Assembly (NCBI GenBank): GCA_012518465.1
Contig: JAAYSD010000060.1
Location: 1-44,315 of the forward strand
Direction: 5' to 3'
Length of the DNA stretch: 44,315 bases
Source of the DNA: Clostridiales bacterium
GTDB taxonomy: Bacteria; Bacillota; Clostridia; Oscillospirales; Ruminococcaceae
Below the pieces are notes generated by a model. That model was not told the origin of the DNA. It did no database searches and worked only from the letters and a program-made list of their open reading frames with translations. A program made the position numbers and the translations under genes. Shown here one piece after another: positions 1 through 8,371 of the stretch (position 1 is its first letter; each line of letters opens with the position of its first letter).

Positions 1-1872
1 AAATTATCATTTTCGGGAATATTAACACATGCTGTTATTTCTTTTATATGTATTTTTATATCTAGATTATTAGGTAATATATATAAACAAATTTGGAGGT
101 ATGGTGGGGTACAATGTTATATTAGGTTGCTAATTGTCGATGGAATAGCTTTTGTATCCACTTTTATCACTGAAAAAGCATTAGCACTCTTTATCTCTAT
201 TGAAGCTATTACTTTTTCAAGACTGTTATCAATAGCAAGTATTAATTTACTAGGAGCACTTGCTATAAGGCTGGTTTATCGCTATGCTTATAAATGCGGA
301 AATAACAGATCTGCGTATGGCAGATTTTTAAATGCTTTGTTACGTGTTTTTTCTGGAGCTGCAAATGAGCATAATATTACTGATGATTCAAATAAGATTA
401 AAATAGCTATTATAGGAGCCGGCAGGGTGGGAGTAACCCTTGCGGAAGAGCTATTGGCTAATGAAAATTCTTCATATATTCCTCGCTGTTTTATTGACTC
501 TAGCAAGCAAAAAGCAGGCAGAGATATTCATGGAATACCTGTTCTTCTTGAAAGTGCTGATATGGCTGAGAAATTAAAAAGGCATGAGGTTCAAGAAATT
601 GTTTTCGCTATCCCTAATCTTGATGAAAAAACAAAGAAAGTGCTTTTTGAAAGATACTCCAATGCAGGGTATAAAATCAAGGTGTATGACTATCCTGTAA
701 TGCAGTCTGTTGGAAAAAGACGTTATCTGCGCGAATTTGATATAGAGGAATTACTTTTCAGAAAGCCTGTTATAATATCGGATTTAAAGACAAATTCATA
801 TTATAATGGAAAAGTTATATTAATTACTGGTGGAGGTGGCTCTATTGGATCGGAGCTGTGCAGACAGCTTGCAAAAATGCAGCCTAAAGAAATTATTATT
901 CTTGATATATATGAAAATGGAGCTTATGATGTTCAACAGGAATTAAAAATTGCTTATGGAAACAGCTTAGATATAAGTATTGAAATTTGCTCTATTACAA
1001 ATAAAAAAGCCATGATGAGAGTGTTTGATAAATATAGACCGCAAATTGTTATTAATGCTGCGGCTCACAAGCATGTTCCTTTAATGGAATATAATTGTAT
1101 TGAAGCTGTTGAAAATAATGTTTTTGGCACTAAGATTTTAGTTGAAATGTGTGAAGAATATAATGTTGAACGGTTTATGATGGTTTCAACTGATAAGGCT
1201 GTTAATCCCACAAATGTTATGGGTGCAACTAAGAGAATGTGTGAAATGATAGTGCAAAGTGCAAGCACATGGGGCAAGGCTAAGTATAGCTCCACAAGAT
1301 TTGGAAATGTATTAGGCTCTGCGGGTTCGGTTATACCTTTGTTTAAAAAGCAAATTGCCAATGGCGGACCTATCACATTAACAGATAAGAGAATAATTAG
1401 ATATTTTATGACAATTCCTGAAGCGGCACAGCTAGTCCTTCAATCAGGTGCATTAGCAAATGATGGCGAGCTTTTCGTCCTTGACATGGGACAACCTGTA
1501 AAAATTCTTGATCTTGCTAAAAATATGATTCGTTTATCAGGTGCTAAGGATATTGAAATCATTGAAACTGGGTTAAGACCTGGTGAAAAGCTATATGAGG
1601 AGATTTTAATAAAAACTGATGATTATGATAAGACGGAAAATGAACTAATATATATAGTTAGGGATACTCCATATAGTAAAGGAGAAATAAACCACTGCCT
1701 TAATATTTTAAAAGATGCTTGCGAAACTGGTGATGATGAAACAGTACGTCAGACTTTAAGAATTGTTGTACCTACATATAAGACTCCTGAGGAAGTTAAT
1801 GGTGCTGTTTTAAGGCAAGCTAAAAACAAAGATATCGGCAAATGTGCTGTTGCTTATGGATTTGTAAATTAA
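1..1872 (+). CDS. Membrane NDP-sugar 4,6-dehydratase, CapD/FlaA1/PglF type (5' end outside window)
   Basis: The reading frame is open from base 1, so the gene starts upstream; the TTG at 127 is internal. The first 65 visible codons encode membrane segments with the conserved IWRY patch typical of this family. Counting from base 1, a first Rossmann motif (GAGRVG) lies near residue 139 and the catalytic SDR domain begins with TGGGGSIGSE near 277. STDKAV near 397 carries the Thr-Asp-Lys active-site group, and MGATKR near 407 has the Met that replaces the usual SDR Tyr in large membrane dehydratases. The family makes 4-keto-6-deoxy UDP-HexNAc for capsule, polysaccharide or glycoprotein synthesis at the inner face of the membrane. 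Upstream partners are not visible, so the sugar product cannot be named. Confidence 0.93.
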   Translation, partial: KLSFSGILTHAVISFICIFISRLLGNIYKQIWRYGGVQCYIRLLIVDGIAFVSTFITEKALALFISIEAITFSRLLSIASINLLGALAIRLVYRYAYKCGNNRSAYGRFLNALLRVFSGAANEHNITDDSNKIKIAIIGAGRVGVTLAEELLANENSSYIPRCFIDSSKQKAGRDIHGIPVLLESADMAEKLKRHEVQEIVFAIPNLDEKTKKVLFERYSNAGYKIKVYDYPVMQSVGKRRYLREFDIEELLFRKPVIISDLKTNSYYNGKVILITGGGGSIGSELCRQLAKMQPKEIIILDIYENGAYDVQQELKIAYGNSLDISIEICSITNKKAMMRVFDKYRPQIVINAAAHKHVPLMEYNCIEAVENNVFGTKILVEMCEEYNVERFMMVSTDKAVNPTNVMGATKRMCEMIVQSASTWGKAKYSSTRFGNVLGSAGSVIPLFKKQIANGGPITLTDKRIIRYFMTIPEAAQLVLQSGALANDGELFVLDMGQPVKILDLAKNMIRLSGAKDIEIIETGLRPGEKLYEEILIKTDDYDKTENELIYIVRDTPYSKGEINHCLNILKDACETGDDETVRQTLRIVVPTYKTPEEVNGAVLRQAKNKDIGKCAVAYGFVN

Positions 1873-1908
1873 GCTGAAATGAAACAATAATTGTCAAGAA
1901 ATAAAAAA

Positions 1909-1929
1909 GTGTTCCATTATTCGGAACAC
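1909..1929 (-). terminator. Intrinsic terminator read on the minus strand
   Basis: A perfect 7-bp stem (GTGTTCC/GGAACAC) with a 7-nt loop. The run of six A just before it on the plus strand becomes a T-tract after the hairpin on the minus strand, so it fits as the end of the minus-strand operon that finishes at 2067. Confidence 0.6.
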
Positions 1930-1984
1930 CCTGATATGATATGTACAATAAAACGTGACACCGACGTACTTATATATAAATGCT

Positions 1985-2032
1985 AAAGAAAAGTGAAGTC
2001 TGAAATGAACAGACTATCTACCACTTTCACTT
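1985..2032 (+). other. Structured intergenic element, possible small RNA or 3' UTR
   Basis: AAGTGAA (1991-1997) pairs with TTCACTT (2026-2032), enclosing AGTCTG (1997-2002) paired with CAGACT (2010-2015); A1997 can belong to only one of the two stems. A 10-nt unpaired strand ATCTACCACT is left on the 3' side. The plus-strand terminator at 2039 follows 6 nt later. The compact nested structure plus terminator resembles a small RNA or a riboswitch-like 3' element, but I recognise no known family and no strong promoter. Confidence 0.25.
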
Positions 2033-2038
2033 AAATTT

Positions 2039-2065
2039 GAGCTTGTCGATTTGACAAGCTCTTTT
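2039..2065 (+). terminator. Intrinsic terminator (plus strand)
   Basis: A perfect 9-bp stem GAGCTTGTC/GACAAGCTC with loop GATTT, followed by TTTTATTAT. It ends plus-strand transcription coming from the dehydratase gene or the structured element before it. It abuts the stop codon of the convergent membrane-protein gene. Confidence 0.8.
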
Positions 2066-2066
2066 A

Positions 2067-2606
2067 TTATCTTATAATTTTAGGCTTTATCCATTTTGTA
2101 TAGGCGTACAGCAATTCACCAAGGGCAAAGTCATATGCAAAGTATCCTATATTTCCTATGCCTAAAAAGATTAGATAGCTGTATTTTCCTAGTTCATCCA
2201 TTTGTTTTACAAGATAGTCTATTTGAAAGAAATTAAAAATTATATAATAAGCAATAATGGCTGAAATGTTGAACAATATTAGTTTTAAAAAGAAAGCAAG
2301 TACTTTTCCCACTTTTTCAGATATTAGCTGCCTTATGATTGGAAAATAACCAAAAAAGAAAATAAACATAAATTTCGCCTCAATATCAGGTACTAATATC
2401 AGTGATACAAGTGAGGTGGCAGCATAGCATATTAATCCCCATTTTATGCTGGAATAATCTCTAACAATCCACATAAACATACCAGCTATTGCAGGAAATA
2501 TATACATTCCTGCTGGGATAAAGGTCATTAGCATAATTACAACGGATAGAGCTGAAAGCAGTCCTCCTAAGGTGATGTAAAAGCTGTTTGCTTTTTTATT
2601 TCCCAT
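2067..2606 (-). CDS. Small multi-pass membrane protein (179 aa), ECF S-component-like
   Basis: About five to six hydrophobic segments fill this protein. The N-terminal half has a Gly/Ala/Pro-rich pattern (GGLLSALSVV, FIPAGMYIFPAIAGM) of the kind seen in S-components of energy-coupling-factor vitamin transporters. The C-terminus has a short basic tail. It is the last gene of the minus-strand operon; its ATG overlaps the end of tyrA by 11 bp, and an AAGGA ribosome-binding site sits inside tyrA. No substrate can be assigned. It may instead be an uncharacterised clostridial membrane protein with only a chance resemblance to S-components. Confidence 0.8.
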   Translation of the reverse strand: MGNKKANSFYITLGGLLSALSVVIMLMTFIPAGMYIFPAIAGMFMWIVRDYSSIKWGLICYAATSLVSLILVPDIEAKFMFIFFFGYFPIIRQLISEKVGKVLAFFLKLILFNISAIIAYYIIFNFFQIDYLVKQMDELGKYSYLIFLGIGNIGYFAYDFALGELLYAYTKWIKPKIIR

Positions 2607-3471
2607 TAAAATTACCGTCCTTATTTTTTTGAGGAAAAATCACAGCACTCTTTTCTTTTCTTTCTCTCCCATCCTTTAAAAGGTTGTATAAAAGCTTGCT
2701 ATCATCAGTTATTAATGCTGATAAATATTCGTTTAATTTTTCTATTATATTTTCAAGCTCCTTTACTAAAGGTGCTTTATTGCACATAAATAAATCTGTC
2801 CACATATTTTCATTTAGCTTTGCGACTCTTGTTAAATCCAAAAACGAGCCGGCTGAAAAACCATTGTTTTCAAATAGTGCGGGACTTTTTACATATGCAT
2901 TTGAAACAATATGTGCAAGCTGAGAGGTGTATGCAATAACTTCATCATGCTTTTGAGGAGTGGAAATAACAATTTTTCCAAAGCCAATTTTTTCAGCTAA
3001 TTTTCGTACTGTTTCGATAGAATTTTCATCACTATCCTCACGTGGTGTAATGATAAAGCTTGCGTCTAAAAATAAATCAGCTAATGAATAATCGTAGCCT
3101 GAAAACTCTCTTCCTGCCATAGGATGAGTACCTATAAAGTTGACATTAAGTTCTTTTAAAATATCTGTACATTTATCGACGGTATATTTTTTAATTCCAC
3201 AAATATCAATAACAATTGAATTCTTTTTGAACAAATGTGCATTATTCTTTATAAAGTCAACAGTTTGCAATGGATATAGTGCTACAATGGTTAAATCGGC
3301 AGTGGAAAGCTGCTCTGACGATATTTGTTTGTCAATAGAATTATCAGACAGTGCCTTTTTAATAGTATCACTGTCGCTGTCTATACCTAGTATAAGGTTG
3401 TCTGTGTATTTTTTAATAGCCTTACATAATGAGCCGCCTATTAATCCAAGTCCTACAACAGCAATATTCAT
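2596..3471 (-). CDS. tyrA: Prephenate dehydrogenase
   Basis: NAD-dependent oxidative decarboxylation of prephenate to 4-hydroxyphenylpyruvate in tyrosine biosynthesis; cytoplasmic. The N-terminus has the dinucleotide-binding motif VGLGLIGGSL (residues 5-14). HPMAG, the family signature holding a substrate-contacting His, is near residue 116. The 291-residue length suits a monofunctional TyrA without an ACT domain. AGGAGG is correctly spaced from the ATG. The gene lies 11 bp after the amidase stop and overlaps the next gene, so it is in the same operon. Pairing tyrA with cell-wall enzymes is odd; no other aromatic-pathway gene is nearby. Confidence 0.95.
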   Translation of the reverse strand: MNIAVVGLGLIGGSLCKAIKKYTDNLILGIDSDSDTIKKALSDNSIDKQISSEQLSTADLTIVALYPLQTVDFIKNNAHLFKKNSIVIDICGIKKYTVDKCTDILKELNVNFIGTHPMAGREFSGYDYSLADLFLDASFIITPREDSDENSIETVRKLAEKIGFGKIVISTPQKHDEVIAYTSQLAHIVSNAYVKSPALFENNGFSAGSFLDLTRVAKLNENMWTDLFMCNKAPLVKELENIIEKLNEYLSALITDDSKLLYNLLKDGRERKEKSAVIFPQKNKDGNFNGK

Positions 3472-3482
3472 TATTCCTCCTG

Positions 3483-6400
3483 TTAATCGGTTTGTATATT
3501 TGATTGAGCTGTGCTTTGTGTGGAATTTTCAGACTGTGTTTGTTGAGTAACAGCGTTTGTATCATCGTTTTGTGAAGAAGGCTTTTCAGCTGTACTTTCT
3601 CCGTTTGAATAGTTAGATAATTTACTTCTGCTAAAATAATTTACTATTCCATTTTTTAATCCTTCGGCAATATGTTCTTGATTTTCTGCATTTGATAAAA
3701 GCTTAGCCTCGGTTGGATTAGATACAAAGCCTATTTCAGTTAAAATAGATGGAAAAGCACTTGAGGTTGTGACATTAAAGCGATAGTATGCAGATTCCTT
3801 GCTATCTCTTATATGGTTTTTACTATCCTTGTAAAGGTATTTTTGATAAACCTTATTAAGCTCCTTAGTCACTTCATAAGCTAAAGGCTGCCCTGATGCA
3901 TAGAAATAATAAGCCTCAATACCATTAGCAGCTTTATATGAGCCTGCCGAATTACAATGTATTGAAATGTATAGATCGGGGCTATACTGTTCGGCAATAA
4001 TTTTTCTATCCTCAGTGGGATAGTATTTTGTATTGTTCATAACATCAAATTTTACAACATTAGCACCAAGTGCCTTAAGCTTTTTTTCTAATGCCTCAGC
4101 AACTGCATAATTGACATCAACTTCTTTAATACCAATACCATCAATTACAGCGCCTGAGTCAAACCTGTTTTTGCCAGTATATCCATGTCCGGGGTCTATA
4201 ACAATTGTTTTACCGGATAAGCTATTTGAAAAATTAGTTGATTCAAGTATAAGATCGCCATTGCTGTCATAGTATGAGCTTATTCCTCCATAAATGCCCT
4301 GCTGCCTTAATTCAAGCACCAGCTTAAACTTTTGAACACCATCTACTGTAACAACCTGCCATTCTCCTGACTTGAATATTTGATGATTATTAAAAGAAGG
4401 CAGCTTTGTAACTTCTGTAACATTATCAAAAGTAATTTCATATTTTGAGGGATTATATGTATTTACTCTATAATTTCCCTCTACATGTTCAAGATAAGTA
4501 AGTCCCACAGGCTGAATATTAAAAGCGATTTTATGGTCTAGTGATATTTTTATATAAGATTTACCGTTTTTTGTACCAATGGCTTTTACAAATGCTTGAT
4601 TTTGCGTAATCGGTGCTGCTGTAATAACTGTCGATTCATCAGTAAGATATTTTCTATTTGAATAAGCACTATTGAAATTCAATACTGTTCCATTATCCTT
4701 AGTAGCATTTACTGATTTTTGATAGTAATCCAATGTACCCTTTGGAAGCATAACGTAGTTTGGAAAGGCATACGCATCAATTGTTTTTCCATCATAAGAA
4801 ACTGTACTATCAGAGGTAGTTTTTATAAATTTTGCAGTGCTTTCATATCCTTTGGGGATATATGGCTCAATTTTCATAATTACTTCGCCTTCGACAGCGT
4901 CTTGAGGTGGTACTACAACCTCAGGCTCTGCTGGTGGCGGAGGTGGTTCGGGAAGGGCATTTACTGTAATATTACCACCCTTTAGACTTTCTGTAAAGTC
5001 CATATATGAAGCTGTTATATTAACTCTGCCAAGACTTTGAGTTTTTCCTATAACACCGTTAGGAATATTAAAAGTGCCGGTATATTTTATATAAAGAGAA
5101 TTTATATCAATATCATCAGTAGCACTTTCTTTTAAAGTGATTGTTTGTCCGTTGAATGTAGCTTTTACAGTAGAGCCTTTATATGCAGTGGCACTAACAG
5201 TCATTTTCGTTCCACCCTCTACACTGGCTGCAGAGCTGGGATTCATAGATTTTAGTACCTTGACTGCACGTTTTATTTTGTAAGTAACGCTCTTGTCCTT
5301 ATGTGTGATTTTAAAAGTATTATTACCAATTTCAAGATTTTTAGTTATATAAAAATCTCCTGTTTTTTCAAGCTCGATTTTCTCATTGTCGATATATACA
5401 TCAAAATTAGAGTCAAAAGTACCCATAAAAGTGATCTTATCCTCATAGGTTGTAAAGCTTGTCTTTTTAGGATAATATACTGATAAATCGGAGAATAAGT
5501 CACTTTCATTTATTTGATTTTCATAAAACTTTTTGATATTATCTGTGGAGCTTTTGGGATTGTCGACTAACGTCTTTAGGCTGGAAAAGGCACTTCCTTT
5601 ATAAGCTGATAATTTTTTTGCAATTGTAAGCTGTTTTAAAATCTGATCGGCACTCCAATTATTTTTCATATTTTCATTTGCATGAGTAATATATAATGGA
5701 ATATTGCTGTCGGAACAAATTCCATTCCACCAAGAGGTGTATTTTTCAAAGGGGAGTGTGTCGCTGGCTGTGCCGCCACTTGCATTAAGAATAATAAAGT
5801 CGGCATATTTGCTTTCGATATATTTTTTTGTGTCGGAATATCCATTTGTTAAAGCTTGAAATTCAGATGAAGTTTCAGAGCCGTTTTCCCTTGTGGTTTT
5901 ATTAGCCCAAGGGTGAGAAATATTAAGTCCGATTGCAATAGCATTGTTTGTTGTTCTTATGATTTCTGAGGCAGTTTTTACAAAGTATTCGTTATTTTCA
6001 TAAAGCCAATTTTTAAATCCAATACCAGAGCCGTCTTTTTTATAATAATTAAAAGCATCAGTATCATTTTTAGTGTAATAATTTGTAAGTATTATACCAT
6101 CTGCTATATATTTTGATGCAAATTTATTTATGGATAAAATGTAGTTATCCTGAATGTTATCAGATTTTATGGCATCATTAATCAGAAAATCAATATCAAG
6201 ACTTATAAATGTGCTAAAGCCCTTTTCCCTAGCCATTTTATTAGCTAAAAATAATGGGTCGCTTTCGCCTTCAAGGCTGAAATAAGCCTTTCCTTCATAT
6301 GTTGAAGAAAGAATTACTGTATTTAATTCTATTTCCTCAATCTGCGAAAATGCTGTTTCAAGCTCCTTTTTAATAGCTTCAGTATCGCCTGATATTGCAA

Positions 6401-6608
6401 AGTCTATACCTGCAGTGAGATTTACAGCTTTTAAATCATCTATTAAAGTGATATTTGGTTCTATTTCATCTCTACTTGTGTTATCTTGATCGGAGGATTG
6501 CTGTGCTTCTTGCTGTGGTGAGCTTTCAGCTGTTTCATTTTCAGCCATTACAAAAAGGCTGTTAAGACTAAAAGCTAAAATAGTTATTACAGAAATAATT
6601 TTTTTCAT
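3483..6608 (-). CDS. Secreted N-acetylmuramoyl-L-alanine amidase with degenerate GHL10-like N-terminal domain
   Basis: Predicted 1041-residue exported protein. Residues 1-22 form a signal peptide. Residues ~50-350 resemble the GHL10/DUF187 barrel of the gene just upstream. Ig-like beta domains and a Pro-rich linker (PEPPPPP, near 560) follow. The Amidase_3 domain runs from about 800 to 1000 and shows the zinc/catalytic set: DPGHG (His ~808), IKEVDVN Glu, SIHCNS His and TEIGF Glu. A Ser/Thr/Gln-rich tail ends the protein. It should cleave the MurNAc-L-Ala bond in peptidoglycan. In the barrel, the acidic DD of the neighbour's DGIHMDDYFYP reads DGIILTNYYT, so that domain is probably non-catalytic, perhaps glycan-binding. 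An upstream ATG at 6617 overlaps the previous stop, but AAAGG spacing favours the ATG at 6608. Confidence 0.9.
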   Translation of the reverse strand: MKKIISVITILAFSLNSLFVMAENETAESSPQQEAQQSSDQDNTSRDEIEPNITLIDDLKAVNLTAGIDFAISGDTEAIKKELETAFSQIEEIELNTVILSSTYEGKAYFSLEGESDPLFLANKMAREKGFSTFISLDIDFLINDAIKSDNIQDNYILSINKFASKYIADGIILTNYYTKNDTDAFNYYKKDGSGIGFKNWLYENNEYFVKTASEIIRTTNNAIAIGLNISHPWANKTTRENGSETSSEFQALTNGYSDTKKYIESKYADFIILNASGGTASDTLPFEKYTSWWNGICSDSNIPLYITHANENMKNNWSADQILKQLTIAKKLSAYKGSAFSSLKTLVDNPKSSTDNIKKFYENQINESDLFSDLSVYYPKKTSFTTYEDKITFMGTFDSNFDVYIDNEKIELEKTGDFYITKNLEIGNNTFKITHKDKSVTYKIKRAVKVLKSMNPSSAASVEGGTKMTVSATAYKGSTVKATFNGQTITLKESATDDIDINSLYIKYTGTFNIPNGVIGKTQSLGRVNITASYMDFTESLKGGNITVNALPEPPPPPAEPEVVVPPQDAVEGEVIMKIEPYIPKGYESTAKFIKTTSDSTVSYDGKTIDAYAFPNYVMLPKGTLDYYQKSVNATKDNGTVLNFNSAYSNRKYLTDESTVITAAPITQNQAFVKAIGTKNGKSYIKISLDHKIAFNIQPVGLTYLEHVEGNYRVNTYNPSKYEITFDNVTEVTKLPSFNNHQIFKSGEWQVVTVDGVQKFKLVLELRQQGIYGGISSYYDSNGDLILESTNFSNSLSGKTIVIDPGHGYTGKNRFDSGAVIDGIGIKEVDVNYAVAEALEKKLKALGANVVKFDVMNNTKYYPTEDRKIIAEQYSPDLYISIHCNSAGSYKAANGIEAYYFYASGQPLAYEVTKELNKVYQKYLYKDSKNHIRDSKESAYYRFNVTTSSAFPSILTEIGFVSNPTEAKLLSNAENQEHIAEGLKNGIVNYFSRSKLSNYSNGESTAEKPSSQNDDTNAVTQQTQSENSTQSTAQSNIQTD

Positions 6609-6613
6609 AAAAA

Positions 6614-8137
6614 TCATCCTTTTATTATTGGTTTCATTGCCTGTATTTCTTCATTTACATAAAAGTCACTAGAGCCATATAATTCAGCATACTTGTATAT
6701 AATCAATCCGTTTGCTTGATTTAATGCCATTTGAGCTTGCCGCTTAAGTACATCTTGTTCACTTTTAAAGCTACTTGAATTTGGTGCTGATAGTGTAATT
6801 CCTATTACAAGCTTTACGCTTGAACCTTTTGTGAGGTTAGCCCAACCATTAAATGCAGTTTCAAAGGGAAGGCTTTTATCATTAAAGCTCCTATAAATTT
6901 GTGGGGCGATATAATCAATATACTTGTTGTTTATCCAAGCCTTAGAATCGATATAATCATTCCATGGAACGCCACTGGATTTATATTGATAGTTATTTCC
7001 GGTTGGAGCTATTCCAAATTTAACAGATGAATTAATAGATTTTATAGCTTTATTTATATTTTTTACAAGCTTTGTAGTATTAGAAATTCTGAATTTTCTG
7101 ATATCGGAGTAACCACTATTTTTAAATTGCTCATAGTCAAAAGACGTATCATTATCTTTTAAACTACTTGGATAAAAATAATCATCCATATGTATTCCAT
7201 CAACATTATAATTTTCTACAATTTCTTTTACCCCATTAGTAATTAATTCCACTACCTCATCTATTGCAGGGTTTAATACATACCAGAGAAATCTGCCACT
7301 TTCATTATACGCTTCTTTAATATAGTGTTTTTTGGTATAGGAATCATTCCACCAGTTTTTAAGTGTGAAGTTTCCTTTTACACTTGAATAATTAGCTATG
7401 CGATATGGATTTATCCATGCATGAATAGATAAATTTCGTTTGTGTGCTTCATTTACCATAATTTGAAGCGGGTCGAAATTCCTACTGTCTGTAAGTGTTT
7501 TAGCCGTAGTGCCGGCTAAAGCAAAATAATCTGAAGGATATAGTGCGTCGCCAAAAGCCCTAACATGGACAAAAACAGTATTGTATCCATCTATCTTAAC
7601 ATTATCAAAGGCAGTTTTTATGTAATTTTCAAAGGTAGCTTTATCCTTTAGCTTTGGATAAAGCTCAATATAAGAAAACCATATTCCCTTTACCGTGCTA
7701 TAATTAACGGCTTGATATTTTCCGTCATTTTGCTGTGGCTTTTCTGTTGTTGTATTAGAGGTGCTTTTTGTTGTATTTTTAGTCGTAGAGATTTTTTCAC
7801 TTGAACTAGCGGATTTTGAAGATGAGTTAGTTTTGTTATTGTTTTTATCAGTTGAATTATTAGTTGAATTTTTGCTTGAAGAATTAGAATTTTGAGTACT
7901 GTTATCACCAGCTTTTGTAGTGTTATAATCTGTTGAAGCTGTGTCAATAAAAGAGGCAGTATCCGTGCTTTTTGTACTTTGGGGCGGGGTTGTCCGCTGA
8001 GTTTGTGCAAACGAAAATATATCGGAATAAGTATTGTCGGTATTTTTCTTGCTTGTGTTTTCAACGGGTGAACACGAAGCTAAAACAAAACTAAAGACCA
8101 AAAACATACATAAAGGAAAAATGATTACTTTTTTCAT
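6614..8137 (-). CDS. GHL10/DUF187-family lipoprotein, putative glycoside hydrolase
   Basis: A lipoprotein signal peptide ends in the lipobox LASC (Cys ~22). Then comes a long Ser/Thr/Asn/Lys low-complexity spacer (~30-140) that would hold the enzyme away from the membrane. Residues ~145-505 form a GHL10 (YngK-like) barrel: VKGIWFSYIE, NTVFVHVRAFGDALYPS, HAWINPYR and DGIHMDDYFYP with its acidic pair. Relatives are predicted glycosidases of cell-wall or extracellular glycans; no substrate is proven here. It is the first gene of the four-gene minus-strand operon, with its own sigma-A promoter at 8181-8209 and an AGAGG site before ATG. Its TGA overlaps the amidase region, suggesting coupled expression of two peptidoglycan-directed proteins. 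Confidence 0.88.
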   Translation of the reverse strand: MKKVIIFPLCMFLVFSFVLASCSPVENTSKKNTDNTYSDIFSFAQTQRTTPPQSTKSTDTASFIDTASTDYNTTKAGDNSTQNSNSSSKNSTNNSTDKNNNKTNSSSKSASSSEKISTTKNTTKSTSNTTTEKPQQNDGKYQAVNYSTVKGIWFSYIELYPKLKDKATFENYIKTAFDNVKIDGYNTVFVHVRAFGDALYPSDYFALAGTTAKTLTDSRNFDPLQIMVNEAHKRNLSIHAWINPYRIANYSSVKGNFTLKNWWNDSYTKKHYIKEAYNESGRFLWYVLNPAIDEVVELITNGVKEIVENYNVDGIHMDDYFYPSSLKDNDTSFDYEQFKNSGYSDIRKFRISNTTKLVKNINKAIKSINSSVKFGIAPTGNNYQYKSSGVPWNDYIDSKAWINNKYIDYIAPQIYRSFNDKSLPFETAFNGWANLTKGSSVKLVIGITLSAPNSSSFKSEQDVLKRQAQMALNQANGLIIYKYAELYGSSDFYVNEEIQAMKPIIKG

Positions 8138-8180
8138 AAAAACCTCTGACGGATATTTCTTTTATTTTATAATTACTATA

Positions 8181-8209
8181 ATTATATATCAAAATCGCAT
8201 GGTAGTCAA
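8181..8209 (-). promoter_or_regulatory. Sigma-A promoter for the GHL10-amidase-tyrA operon
   Basis: On the minus strand TTGACT (8209-8204), a 17-bp spacer and a perfect TATAAT (8186-8181), about 45 bp before the lipoprotein start codon. Confidence 0.75.
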
Positions 8210-8312
8210 TATTAAAAATTGTATATATTTAATAATACATAGGTTTCTATGCAATGTTGTAAATTATATTTGAATATTAGTTGATAAAAAGTTGCTGTAA
8301 AAATAAAATATG

Positions 8313-8341
8313 TTGAAAACACTGTTTGTTTATGTTATAAT
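8313..8341 (+). promoter_or_regulatory. Sigma-A promoter for the dnaD-like/helicase-loader operon
   Basis: TTGAAA (8313-8318), 17-bp spacer, TATAAT (8336-8341), about 30 bp before the start codon. It is divergent from the promoter at 8181-8209. The ~100 bp between the two holds nothing else recognisable. Confidence 0.8.
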
Positions 8342-8371
8342 TCATAGAGAGAACAAGCAGGGGGGATTTTT

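Noticed and set aside
127..129. TTG at 127 as start of the dehydratase gene
   Set aside because: The frame is open to base 1 and encodes the typical preceding membrane segment and IWRY patch, and no ribosome-binding site precedes the TTG; the gene is cut by the window edge.
7690..8064. Alternative minus-strand frame rich in Gln/Leu/Ile within the GHL10 lipoprotein gene
   Set aside because: It is the out-of-frame reading of the Ser/Thr/Asn low-complexity linker.
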